Shown here one piece after another: positions 13,701 through 24,623 of a stretch of 64,000 nt of DNA (position 1 is the first letter of the stretch; each line of letters opens with the position of its first letter). The notes under the pieces were generated by a model. It ran no database searches. It was not told the origin of the DNA and was given only the letters and a program-made list of their open reading frames with translations. Both the position numbers and the translations under genes were made by a program. The stretch comes from Membranipora membranacea (lineage: Eukaryota > Bryozoa > Gymnolaemata > Cheilostomatida > Membraniporidae): positions 10,046,001 through 10,110,000 of the forward strand of contig OU612072.1 in the NCBI GenBank assembly GCA_914767715.1, in the 5' to 3' direction.

Positions 13701-14241
13701 TTATCAATAAACCGATGTATATGTATGACATAAAGACTATTTCTGATTGACTACTTCGGGATAAATAGAGAAAGCATGTATAAGCAAGCTCAAGGACCAA
13801 GTGATCCAAGGCGAATCTATAGGGTCACAGAATTGGCTTCAGCTTTAGCCAAAAAGAGATCCAGGAAAAGGGAAAAGAAGATAAGCTGGTGAAAGCTCAG
13901 AAAACCAGAAGGAGATGAACTGTTAGAGAAACTGAGTGAAAATCTAAACGGAAACTATTCTGAGGAAGGATTGCAGGGGGCGAGATTTATCAAATGGTTA
14001 TGGAGGCATGGAAAGAATGGAAAAGAGCAAGTGAAGATAACAAAGAAGAAACAACTTATACGATGAAACAGAGAAGAGTTGACCGAAGATCATCAACCAC
14101 CTAGCTAAAACTAAACACCGGAGATCTAAGGATATTGACAGAATGCCTTTTGTCAAGGACATAGATGGAAAGATCCCAACTTGTGCATTCATGTCACCAA
14201 GAATCATGATAACATCATTTTTAGCCTACTGTAGCGCAGTA
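10799..14241. repeat. Segmental tandem duplication, copy 2
   Basis: Second copy of the 6896-10391 segment in direct orientation. It starts next to a short TAA run (10788-10800) and ends where a 72-base direct repeat begins at 14240. The junction sequence CTGTAGCGCAG is shared by both copies. Confidence 0.9.
11180..12431 (-). CDS. Cysteine-rich single-pass membrane protein, paralogue 2 (230 aa)
   Basis: Exons 12415-12431, 11982-12250, 11532-11786 and 11180-11331 join with the same phases as paralogue 1. The ten ectodomain cysteines are all kept. The membrane span (about 126-155) holds an extra SVVF, and the cytoplasmic tail is 18 residues longer, including SCKKSSRYFSV with a tyrosine that paralogue 1 lacks. 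The stalk is ST-rich (TPTASSSTT). No frameshift or premature stop is seen, so both copies look functional. The surface-receptor role is inferred from topology; the ligand and family are unknown. Promoter elements were not recognised. Confidence 0.72.
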
Positions 14242-14311
14242 TGATATTGTTGTTTGTTGTCTATGTTGAATGCAGGCAGATGCGGTGTGGGTTTGTCATA
14301 GAATCATTTGA
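14240..14311. repeat. 72-bp direct repeat, left copy
   Basis: Matches 18114-18185 at all but one base. The two copies bracket 3.8 kb of transposon debris, including gypsy-type coding fragments. They could be remains of long terminal repeats. Confidence 0.8.
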
Positions 14312-14377
14312 ATGGGGATGTAGCTTATAGTGAGAGGTTGAATTAAACGTGTTGTCTTGTTTATGGTTTAAGACTAA

Positions 14378-15094
14378 AGCTGCGTTTACATGTGCGACAA
14401 ATCGGCTAATAATAACAACTCCGACACAGATTATGAATCTGCTCTATAATCGTTGTCTGTCAACATGTCAACGATACGCTATTTACACACCGTTCATGCC
14501 TAACCGATTTCAACACAAACTTCCAATCCAACTTGTCTCTGATTGGCTAGTAAGACAACTAGTTGGTTTATTCAGTAGTAGTATTAGCTAGTAACTAGTT
14601 AGTAATTCATAGCTGGAGAGTGGAGACTGGAGACTCCTTCACTAGTCTCCCTAGTTGAAAGGCTACTAAAAGATTTAACTAACTAACTAACTGAAAGGCT
14701 ACTGTTGTGCCCCTGCAGACTGAGACTGACAGAGAGTCATGTATAGTAAGATTATTAGTAGTAGTATAGTATGATTCATCATCTGATGAAGATGTTATAA
14801 TAGCAGCAGCAGCAATAACTGTCATAACAGCTGTACAAGTTGCTGCTAAGGACAAGGAAAGGGTGAGAGAAATATAATGATCATCATTACTTATACTCAT
14901 TTTATTGGCTGAGCCATTCATAATCGTTAAGATCTGTTGTTCACTTGTGACATTGTCACAAGTGAACGATTTTGAACAATACAGATTTAAACACCGATTT
15001 AAACACAGATTAACTGTTTACACGGTCAATCAAATCGGTGACCCGTGTCGGAGTTGTTATTATTAGCCGATTTGTCTCACATGTAAACGCAGCT
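14378..15094. mobile_element. PIF/Harbinger-like MITE, 717 bp, TAA target duplication
   Basis: The ends are inverted repeats of about 50 bases starting AGCTGCGTTTACATGTG, differing by about one base. They are flanked by TAA at 14375-14377 and 15095-15097. A 3-bp TWA duplication is typical of PIF/Harbinger elements. No transposase is visible. The interior holds a near-perfect hairpin, with 14-base arms GTTCACTTGTGACA and a 1-base loop, at 14939-14967. Confidence 0.85.
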
Positions 15095-15682
15095 TAACTG
15101 ATTCATGTTCTATTGAATACTACATAGCATGCATATAAAGGATTAAAATGATTGTGGGGTCAGAGGTTAACAATTGTAAAAATGATTCATACTATATTTG
15201 CCCCTTCTTTCTTGATCAAAATTGGTCTCTGGAAATTAAACTCAAATTATGTCAAAATAAAACTCTGATAAAGTTTCAAAACAAGTTGTGTTGAAACTAA
15301 TTCACTAAAAATGGTATAGTGTAAAATACTGGTATTGCATGATAAAAACATGCTTTAAAGAAACAATAAGTCACGCACAAGGAATGCCTATCGTACCACA
15401 GCCAGCAATACAGCGGCACAAGAAGACAAACCACCACACGATCCCCCCGCCACTCAAGCAGAGCAAGGACACAGACATGAGGGAGGCCCCGCTGCCACAG
15501 GAGTTCCCACACAAGTCACAAGCCGCAGGCCCAATACATATCGACAAAATGGGTGATCAGTCCAAACGCCCAATCCACAATCCACAGGCAGGAGCACCAA
15601 CACTTAGCATCCCCAGACACAGGTGTGCATCATCATGGCATCACAACTCCTAAATAAGATTGGCTAAAGGTCACTTGAATAT

Positions 15683-15866
15683 TGATAAGTACCCTCCCGG
15701 GACAGGAAATGCTATTTATTGTTAACTGCACAAATTATTGTTAACTGATAAGTACCCTCCCGGTACAGGAAATGTTATTTATTGTTAACTGCTATCAGTT
15801 AACAAATTTTTACTGGCTATTGTTAAGCCTGCTATTGATAAATACTCTCCCGGTACAGGAAATGCT
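15683..15866 (+). repeat. Three interspersed copies of a roughly 30-45 bp unit
   Basis: GATAAGTACCCTCCCGG...ACAGGAAATG occurs at 15683, 15747 and (slightly diverged) 15836. The first two copies are followed by ATTTATTGTTAACTG. The units are spaced by related TTGTTAACTG sequence. The function is unknown. Confidence 0.75.
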
Positions 15867-16508
15867 TTGCCAAGCCTACATGGTTGGCTATTGCTATGAT
15901 ATCACTGATATTGATAAATTCCAATATCTAATGTTTCTTATTTAGTCCTATCCGCTGAATAATCATGTCCCCATGCCTCGCCTAATCAAATTGTTGGATG
16001 TTGGCCCTGTATTTACACAAGCCTGTATCAAGGTTTACCAATCTAATCTAATAGTGTTGAATAATGATGCCTAAAATGATACTTGTAATAATTATAATAA
16101 TAATTATGATTATTGTGATAATTATAATGGTTAATTACTTGAATAATAGTATGATAGTTATAATGCTAGAAATAAGAGTTGATAATGACGTAATTAATTT
16201 ATTCTCAGCAATTATGCGGTCACTTTTCCCTTCCCACTTAACATGGCTTCAAACCAAACACAAATTCCATCTTATTTTCATTTGCTGTCTTTTTTTTTCT
16301 TCAAATTTCGGTTTTTCTCCTTCCTGGAATAATTGGCCACATCCTGATACACGAGTGCCAAAATAAATTTGTTTTCTGTTATCTATTAATAGGTAAGGTG
16401 TGTCCTGTGATATTGTAAAGTAACTGTCGGAAAAGACAATATCATGCAATGTAGAAATAACAAATCTTGCAGTAGTTTATTGTAAGTTAAATATTCAAAG
16501 TTTGGCAT

Positions 16509-16990
16509 TTAAGCTGGATGTGGATCATCCTTTTGATCCTTTGAAATGTCTATGAAATCAACAGCAGCTGCTGTTATTGTATTAATGCTTTTGCACCCAT
16601 ACTCTATATCATATGTGTGTTTAGCAGGCCCCCTACTTTGTTTGTCGGCTTGTGATTCACATTTAATGTCTGATTCACCCAAAATTGTGGCGGGCACTCG
16701 GTTGTCAACAAGGTCAAGCGGTGTTTGTGGGTCTGTTTGCTCATAAGGCCTCCTGGAAAGGCACTCAGCATTGGTATTAGTTTTCCCACTTTTGTGTTTG
16801 ATGTCATAGTGGTACGGCTGAAGCAATAGTGACCAGCGACCTAGTCTGCCCTTAGTGTCCTTTATGCTTTTCAACCATTTGAGGCTGATGTGGTCAGTGA
16901 GCACCAAAAAGTGTTTATCAGCAAGGTAGTGTTTGTATTTCTCTACTGCTGTAACCAGGGCTAGTCCCTCCTTGTGTGTGTGTGATAAGA
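16509..16990 (-). pseudogene. Gypsy-type retrotransposon RNase H fragment
   Basis: The minus-strand frame shows the RNase H/tether signature of Ty3/gypsy polymerases: EGLALVTAVEKYKHYL, then LTDHISLKWL, then a GRWSLLLQPYHYDIKHKSG segment and N-x-ECLSRRP. Only this end of pol remains. The reverse transcriptase that should precede it is absent, and the frame stops soon after. It lies in the same orientation as the gag/protease debris at 17206-17753. Confidence 0.8.
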
Positions 16991-17205
16991 CATCGGATTT
17001 TAATCAACCTTTTTTTTTTATAGAATAATTTTGCTCAGCCCCTCTAAATACAGATTACACTTACTATTGTTATATTGTATACATCTATTATGTGATTCCA
17101 TAAAATCTAACCTGATACTATATCATATCTCATATCATATCTCATAAAATCAGCAACATGAATTCATTGAGAACAGCTAACATACCTATGTTAAAATCTA
17201 GCTGT

Positions 17206-17753
17206 TTAATACCTAATGAGAATCGTTATATTCCCTACACTACTAATAGTGGAAGTGTTACATGTGATTAATAAAATTTTATAGTTATTAGGAGTAATAT
17301 TTTTTGATAATTTAGTTGTGATATCTAATGATTGATCCCCTGTGTCTAGCAAAGCCTGTTTGGCCCACCCGCCAAAGGAAACCCTGACTCGACATTCAGA
17401 CAACAAACCCAAACAGTCGAAACAGACAGGGCCCGCTGATTGCTATTGTGTAGAACCTCCCGCAACAGCGCCGGCTCCATCACAAGCCTGAGGTCCAGCA
17501 CCACGAGAGAGACAGCAGGATCGATAGTGCCCAGCCTCCCACAACCCCTACAAGTCCGACCATAAGCACAACAAGCACTACTCATATGTGACTTACCACA
17601 CCTGTCACAGTCTGTTACATATAATCCACTACTGCTACCACCACCGATATTGCTACCATATTCATATCCATTTTTCACCTTCTGACTTTCACTGTTACTG
17701 GTATAGTTACTAGTTTGTCTCTGAGTTAGAAGATTATTATACAGCAGCAGCAC
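17206..17753 (-). pseudogene. Gypsy-type gag zinc knuckle and aspartic protease debris
   Basis: One frame (17753-17346) has two CxxC pairs, CDRCGKSHMSSAC and CRGCG, as in retrotransposon nucleocapsid. A second frame (17412-17206) carries ALLDTGDQ, the aspartic protease active-site triad DTG. The two are in different frames and no reverse transcriptase links them to the RNase H fragment, so the element is dead. The assignment rests on motif order only. Confidence 0.65.
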
Positions 17754-18113
17754 AACAGATTTGGAGGCTTGAGTCGGCTTGAGTCGGCTTGAGTAGTTTG
17801 GGATACTTCATTGTGATACCTCCAATGATTTTTGCTTCATAGATATGAGACAATTGTGATTGATTGATTAAAATTATCGATCTCATCAGTATGCTCTGAT
17901 CTTTTGTTCCATAGATACGCAATAGTGATTGTCATTGATTTAGATTATCGATCTCCTCTGTTTACTTCCCAGGCATTCCGCTTTCGACCTGCCGCTTTCT
18001 TTGGTCTATTAAACGAACCACATCGACTTGGCAGCTTTCAGAGGCATATCCTCGGATAATCCGTTGTGCGTTCTTCCCTTATGTAGGATCTTTAAGAGAG
18101 CAGCTCCACCATA

Positions 18114-18185
18114 TATGATATTGTTGTTTGTTGTCTATGTTGAATGCAGGCAGATGCGGTGTGGGTTCGTCATAGAATCATTTGA
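18114..18185. repeat. 72-bp direct repeat, right copy
   Basis: Near-identical partner of 14240-14311, in the same orientation. Confidence 0.8.
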
Positions 18186-18742
18186 TAAGTGTTACCATTT
18201 ATTTTCATTGTTCATGGTCTTATAGGTCCAAGAGACTTGATCAGAAAATAAGCTGAACATATTTATTGCTACTACCAAATTTCACTACAGCATAAATTGA
18301 AATGATGAGTCATAATTGCGCATCAGAGTTACCATTTAAAACGTGCAATAAGATATCTGAATTTTAAAGCACCCAAAATATTGAGGTGCACAGGGATTAA
18401 TTATGTGTGATGGATTTTTTACTTATATCCTCATTGACAAATTGGCTTCAATGTCATACTCTTTCATCCATCAGGTGCTAAAGGCATCTCAAACGCTGCT
18501 CAAACTCAACCTAAATAGAAACACACAGAGGAGTCTCATGTTCCTTTGTTTTAGTCAGTGCTCTATCATTAATTACAACAATGACTTCGAAGCTCAGCTG
18601 AAAGTCGGCAACTACTTTGAGTTTTCACGGTGTCATGCACAAAGCTAATGCTGCATAGCACATTCTCTACTACCCATTATTATGCATTGCTGCGAAAATT
18701 TGTAGTCTCTCAATCAGGAAATTCTAAGCATTTTTAAGGTTA

Positions 18743-19071
18743 TGATACCAGCGTTGACCAATTTGGACATTTTATATACCGTTGGAAAGCTGCTGAGCTA
18801 CTGATCGCTAATTGCTCATCAAAAGCGTGATTGGATTACGTTGCGTCATTTTATCGGAGAAATGAGTCCGAAAAGGCTGTTTTTAGCAAAGTAGATGGCT
18901 GCGCTACATTGATTGCTACAAATTTCTAAACAGGTTACATTCATTCTTAGAGACATAGTTCATCCTAATTTTAGGTTATCCAATCACGTTTTTGATGAGC
19001 AATTAGCGATCAGTAGCTCAGCAGCTTTCCAACAGTATATAAAATGTCCAAATCGGTCAACGCTGGTATCA
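18743..19071. mobile_element. Palindromic MITE with TA flanks (Tc1/mariner-like)
   Basis: Arms of about 94 bases (18743-18836 and 18978-19071) are inverted copies with few mismatches, ending TGATACCAGCG. TA lies on each side (18741-18742, 19072-19073), which fits a Tc1/mariner target duplication. However, the right flank is a TATCA microsatellite, so the TA is only suggestive. Confidence 0.75.
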
Positions 19072-19125
19072 TATCATATCTCATATCATATCATATCGTA
19101 TCATATCATATCTGGTATCATTCGA
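19055..19125 (+). repeat. (TATCA)n microsatellite
   Basis: Repeated CATATCATAT units lie between the palindromic MITE and the LINE. A similar shorter run is found near 17115-17145. Confidence 0.8.
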
Positions 19126-20850
19126 TATCTCAGGTCATCTAGTGAGATGATAGAAAGTTTCAATCAGTTGTTTTTGGAGAAAATTAGTCTAAATGTTAGG
19201 AGGAAAGTTCGTTTTGTAAAGACAGAAGTTTTACCACCATGGCTTGATATTGAAGTCTCTAGACAAATGAAAATAAGGGATTCACTAAAACGCTCTCAAA
19301 ACTGGGATGATTACAAAAAGCAGAGAAATTTAGTTACAAATCTTATAAACAAAAAAAAGAAGACGTATTTTTCTGGTTTGGTTAAAAACTCAGCAAATAA
19401 TAATACAAAACCAAATTGGGACGCCCTCAACATCGGAAAGACAAAGAATAAGTCCTCTAGTTCTTCTTCAACTCTTACCAGCAAAGACCTGAACAATCAT
19501 TTCTCAACAATCGCTGATATACTAGGTCATGGGTTTAAAAAGGAAAATCATTCAAAAAATACCCCTGAAATCAGAGATAATCTACTACCTACAAACTCTC
19601 AGGAAAAATTCTTGTCTAACTTTAAAAGATTTACTCCTGCATCAATTTGCCTATATCTCAAATCTTTTTCTGATAAGAAATCGACTGGTCCTGATGGTAT
19701 CTCAGTTATGATGCTTAAAAAGACGCTCCCTTTTGTCGTTTATATAATGACCGACATCTTCAATCAGATTCTTATTGAGGGTGATTTCCCCAAATGTTGG
19801 AAGACAGCTAGAGTAACCCCTGTTTTTAAGGGTGGAGATCCGAATGATCCATCAAATTACAGACCTATATCGATTCTGCCTATATTGTCAAAGATTTATG
19901 AAAAACATATAAATAAATGTTTAATGACTTTCCGGACTGACATAAAAGCTATTCACCCTCTTCAATCAGGATTCAGAAGTAATTACTCTTGCTCTGATGC
20001 TGTACATAAAGTGGTGTCAGATGTGCTCCACCAAAAGCAAAAAAATAGGTGTGTTATAGGAATGTTCTTGGACTTCTGTAAGGCTTTCGACTGTGTAAAC
20101 CATGATATCTTGTTTAATAAACTCGCTTCTTATAAAATAATTGGTCCCTCATTGAAGTTGATAAAATCATTTCTTGATGACCGGCAACAATATGTATTTT
20201 ATAATCAAATTGCTTCAGAAAAAAAACCAATTAACATAGGTGTCCCACAGGGTTCAATTTTAGCTCCAACTTTATTTCTTGTGTTCATAAATGATATGTT
20301 AAATTTACCCCTGTCCTCAACTGCTTATGCGTATGCAGACGATACTGTATTTATATGCCATCAGAAAGATCCACAGTCTCTGGAGCAACATTGTAGGGGT
20401 GACTTGGGTGTCATCCAAGAATGGTGCTATAATAATCGGATGACAATAAATATAAAAAAATCCCATTACCTTGTTTTTGGCAATGCAAAACATAAATTTG
20501 ATTTAAAATTCTCCAATACCACCCTGTTACAATCATCTACCACTAAACTACTCGGATTTACAATTAGTGATTCGATGTCATTTGATAATCATATTGAATA
20601 TATAAAAACTAAAATACAAAAAAATACCAATTTGTTACAATTATGCAGAACATTTTTGACCACACAATCAGCCAGACAGTTTTACTTTCAATTCATACAT
20701 TGCCACATCATAAATGGAATACAATTTTTCTTGAATATCAGTCCAAAATATCAGCTAGATTCACTTTATGTTTATCAGAAAGCTGCGCTAAGAATTATTG
20801 CAAATATTCATTACAATCCAGTTCAATTATCAAATACGTTTTTCTTATGT
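19126..20850 (+). mobile_element. CR1/Jockey-group LINE, reverse transcriptase (5'-truncated, interrupted)
   Basis: A long open frame (18913-20928) contains a full reverse transcriptase: the NYRPISILP block, the FLDFCKAFDCVNHDIL block, GVPQGSILAPTLF, the catalytic AYADDT at about 20329-20346 and the LGFTISDSMSFDNHI thumb block. The first roughly 70 codons of the frame come from the MITE arm and the TATCA repeats, not from the element. The apurinic-type endonuclease that should lie upstream is missing. The protein ends abnormally near 20850; its normal C-terminal block resumes at about 23290. The clade call is inferred from motif style. Confidence 0.85.
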
Positions 20851-21220
20851 CGTACTTTAAAAATGTGTGTCAACACGACAAAAAGGCATATAAGTCGCGT
20901 TTCTATTGTGTCTATAATGAGTCAATGAAGTTCAATATGATGATTCCTGACATGTGCTAGTGTTTTTGTTTTATAACTGATTCTGACCAATCAAGACCTG
21001 CTCTTTTCAACTAGCTATTTATCTAACCAATCAGACAACTAGAAATCACAATAATCTAGGGTCAAAGTTAACCCTCTCATGCTTGTCAAGCAAGTAAATC
21101 CTAGCCTCACTAACTTCCTGTTGGACTTGATGTGGCATAAATGACGGGTGGGTTGCGCAATCGCCTTGCACAATGTTATGAATGCTGAGTCATCATAACA
21201 AAGTTGTTGATGAATTAGAA

Positions 21221-22535
21221 ATGGCTTCCAGAATGATTAACTCAGATGATTTAGCTGAGGTTTTGGCTGGATTTGATGAAGTAGATCAAGAATATTTTAA
21301 CATGGAGAATAGAGAGCTAGACATACAGATAAAGATCATCAGGACATCAGTTTGAACATCACAGATGAACCAGATGAGGATCCTGAGTGTAATACAAGGG
21401 ATATGAATGAAGACAGAGAAACTGGAGAGGTTGGGTTGATGGAAGCTGTCCATCTTTTACATGATAATTCAGATGGTGATGACCAACTACAGCCAGATAA
21501 TGTTGAAACTGTTGAAGCTAACTTAGCCGAGATTGTGGGCTGTAAATGTGGCTGCGCTGGCAGGATTGACTGCGCCGCTGTTAACATGGGTCGGGCCATA
21601 GCGTTAAGCCTTGATAAGGAATCGCTGGACTTCATGATCATGGGGAAAGTCAGCACTATTATACAGTGTGGTGATGAGACTGCAACATCCAGACCAAAGT
21701 CACAAGTTGAAAGGAAGCGTGTACGATGTAGATACAAGCACGAGAGTGAGTATATACTTAAATATCCTACAAGTCACATTGTTGAATCTATCTACGGCAC
21801 TTGTTGATGAGTGTGTTGTATGTCGACCTTCAAAACTGAAGACTATATAACACAAGCTAACATCTTTCTTCTATCTTTATCTAGGTGGTCAGTGAATCCT
21901 CAAAGAGTAACATCTCTCAGCTGGTAATGGAATCTGATGGTACAGTTAATGTCCCAGTCTATGATTGGGTTGCATTCTTCAGCGGTTCCAAGGCTATAAA
22001 AGGTATTAAGAAGCAGCACAAACTCTTCTTCCCTTCTATCACAGGTGAGACACAGACTTTAACTTCATCTATTTTTCCGTGCTACTATTGAACCTTGGCC
22101 TGAGCTAACCAAATTCTATGCATTAATTATTTTTCACCGAATTATTAGGTATGGTTCAGATGCGAGAATCTATTGGTGCTCCACTGACGGAACATAGAGT
22201 GTATGGTGAGATACCAGAAGGCTTCCCAGATGTAATTCCACCCCCAGGCCTGGATGCTAAGAGACAGTGGTATCTGCATGAGATAAGAGAATTCTGTGAT
22301 GCCAGGTTCATGGATGAAGTTTGTCCATTGCCCGCCGTCCCCAAACCAAGAGCTCCTACCCCATCACGAGGTAGGATAAGAATCTAAGACTATGTTATGT
22401 TTACGTCATAATGATCCCTACTGCTAATTGGTGGGAGGTACCAGGCATCAGAGGTAGTGATAACAGCATCAAACGCATGAAGGTGATTTCTCTGTTTCAG
22501 ATGAACAGCCGCCGAAGAAAGGAAAGAGGAAATAG
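21221..22535 (+). pseudogene. Broken gene of a repetitive, transposase-associated-type invertebrate protein family
   Basis: A start at 21221 (MASRMINSDD) leads into a frame that breaks near 21310-21345. The reading continues one frame over to about 21745, with a Cys cluster CKCGCAG and VERKRVRCRYKHE. Exons 21885-22044, 22149-22370 and 22501-22535 then splice in phase to a stop. They contain VPVYDWVAFF, AIKGIKKQHK and the block PPPGLDAKRQWYLHEIREFC. The last blocks resemble, from my memory of such genomes, a multicopy family of uncharacterised proteins linked with mobile DNA. The phase does not match between the N-terminal block (phase 1) and the exon at 21885 (phase 0), and a long middle part appears to be missing. 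I read this as frameshift plus internal deletion. Confidence 0.6.
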
Positions 22536-22575
22536 AGGAAAGAAGGCCGAGAAAACAAAATCTCGATATGCTTCA

Positions 22576-22830
22576 CTTGGTATATATATATTATATATAT
22601 ATATAATATATATATATATATAATAACATTAACATATTAAATTTAATTCGTTACCTATTGGCGTAAACTGAACAATTTGATCAATCTGTAGAAAAAACAC
22701 TACTTAATACAGTGCTTAATTAAATATGTATTATATTTATTATATTACAATATAATATAATAATTATATTATATTATACTACCTTAAAGTTATATTGTAC
22801 TATACTTATATATATAATCATTTTGTGAAC
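22576..22830. repeat. AT-rich low-complexity block
   Basis: (TA)n tracts at 22578-22622 are followed by TTATAT-type repeats to about 22830. Confidence 0.85.
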
Positions 22831-23284
22831 ATTATGTCATTAAAATTAATTGTGAAAGTACATCTTTCTGTCTCAGTTTATGTTTGTCGCGGATGAAATT
22901 TTCCTTAATTCTTCACGATTTACCATGACCTTTGACCCCAGAATAGCATTAATTCCATCGGTCTGATGGAAAAATCCTTTTCACTATCAAATTCTCCATG
23001 CCTTATTACCCCATATTTGTCACTTAAAGGGAATTATTCCATCATTTAATATCCGTATCCAAGGAGTTAAACAATGTAAACAATACATATATCATAATTT
23101 TAATGTTCGAATGATTCAAACCTTTGTTTCAGAGATTCACTTTTTCCCCGAGTTGCTCTATAATGGCGGACTAATTCGCCTGTATCTTCGATTCTATTAA
23201 AGCTAGGAAGATACAGTAAATTGCATTACACTCAGAAAGAGTTTCTCTTTCAAGTGACATCAAAAACTGGAAAAGTGAATTTCC

Positions 23285-23862
23285 AACTTATATGCCTTTT
23301 TGTTGTGTTGATACACAAATATTGCCACTTCCTAGTCTTCTTATATATTTTAGTTCTCTCTATGCCTACAGAATAATGTATAACAACACACCTAGCTATA
23401 TTAATGATCTTTTTCTTTCTAGAAATCGAAGATACCCCAAGCGAGATAATTTTCTTATTTTACCTCCTAATGATAAACTAAACATTGCAATTGCTTCATC
23501 TTTTAATAATCTTCCTTTGTCAATACGCTCACTGAGCAAAGTAACATCATTTAAATCTGGCGTATTCAAATATCTTTTGTTTCAATTATAACATTATCTT
23601 TTTATCTCTGCAACAAGTTTTGCCTCTGCACAATACTATAATGAAATTATCTTAACATTTTTATTTTCTCCCTTCTCAAAGTCATCCTATCTATTTCCAC
23701 CTCACTACTGAAACATTTTAACTCATCTTCAGTCTCAAGCTTTCCTTTTTTTTTCTCTTTTCCTTTTCCTTTTTTTTTTTCGGCACTATTCGGAAAACAT
23801 TCCACTACTGGAATGAAATAGACTGCCAATAAAAGTGTAAAAAAAAAAAAAAAAAAAAAAAT
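23285..23862 (+). mobile_element. 3' end of the interrupted LINE with poly-A tail
   Basis: The frame to 23591 carries the C-terminal LINE block (ILPLPSLLIYFSSLYAYRIM, then NTPSYINDLF, then IASSFNNLPLSIRSL and a final F-K-Y-LL). About 270 bases later a run of about 24 A (about 23838-23862) ends the element. Together with 19126-20850 it accounts for one element. Confidence 0.75.
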
Positions 23863-24623
23863 AACCTTAAGCAACAATGATAGATATGATAAGAAATTGT
23901 CATCTCATGTTCAAGTATGACTTAGGATGCATGGTTTGATGTTGACTGTACAGTATGAGCCCAATAAACTGCCACTCATACATGTTTGGACAACAGTTTA
24001 TAAATGTCAGGAGATGTAGGTAAAAGACTGTAGATCTGTAGATTCTACAAATGCCACCAGTTGTTTGATGAATCTGTATCAAACTAGATACAAAACGCCA
24101 AACGCACTGGGACCTTAAAAAATTAAATAATGAGATCAGACGTAGTAGTATTATATTTGACTATGCTGTTTTCCCAGATCCAAAACAGTAACCTTTACCA
24201 ACTCAAACTATATCCATCTACTGCTAGCATTATCTCTTTAAGGCCAAAAAAATGATCCACAGATTGATATTCTGCCCACTGGCAATAGATTCAGAGGAGA
24301 TGATAATGTCCTTTGAATATATACTTTGCATGAGCTATTATTCAGAATATTTTTGTGATTAGGGCATAGCCTTTCCTCATGCTGGGTATTGATGGTGTTA
24401 CAGGGCTGACAATTCTGAGTTGTGCCTACCTTTGTAAAGAGAACACAACTCAGATTTATTAGCATGTTTCGATTACACAGGGTCTAGCAAACGCAGACTT
24501 TTTGTTCCGCCGGAAAACTACCATGCTAAAAAAGGTTTTGATTACCGCATAAATGAGGCTGAAACATATTTTTATCAAAAAGGATGGTGGCAGAACTAAA
24601 TTGTTTAAAACTAGGTGAAACTT
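23863..24623. other. No gene recognised
   Basis: Unique-looking DNA between the LINE tail and the start of the next tandem duplication. I see no supported exon or repeat in it. Confidence 0.4.

Larger units (their letters stand above)
20850..23285 (+). mobile_element. About 2.4-kb insertion splitting the LINE
   Basis: The LINE's conserved C-terminal region is normally contiguous with the polymerase thumb, but here it is displaced by about 2.4 kb. The inserted DNA holds the broken gene described at 21221-22535 and AT-rich repeats. I could not find clear terminal repeats, so the exact ends and the class of insertion are uncertain. Confidence 0.55.

Noticed and set aside
15297-15653. Opposing frames of 104 and 71 codons
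   Set aside because: The region is less AT-rich than its surroundings, so both strands stay open by chance; possibly retroelement debris, but no motif is recognisable.
16064-16366. 100-codon frame rich in Ile/Met
   Set aside because: Product of AT-rich low-complexity DNA; no splice or motif support.
18913-19110. N-terminal part of the 671-codon frame as genuine protein
   Set aside because: It lies in a MITE arm and a TATCA microsatellite; reverse-transcriptase homology begins later.
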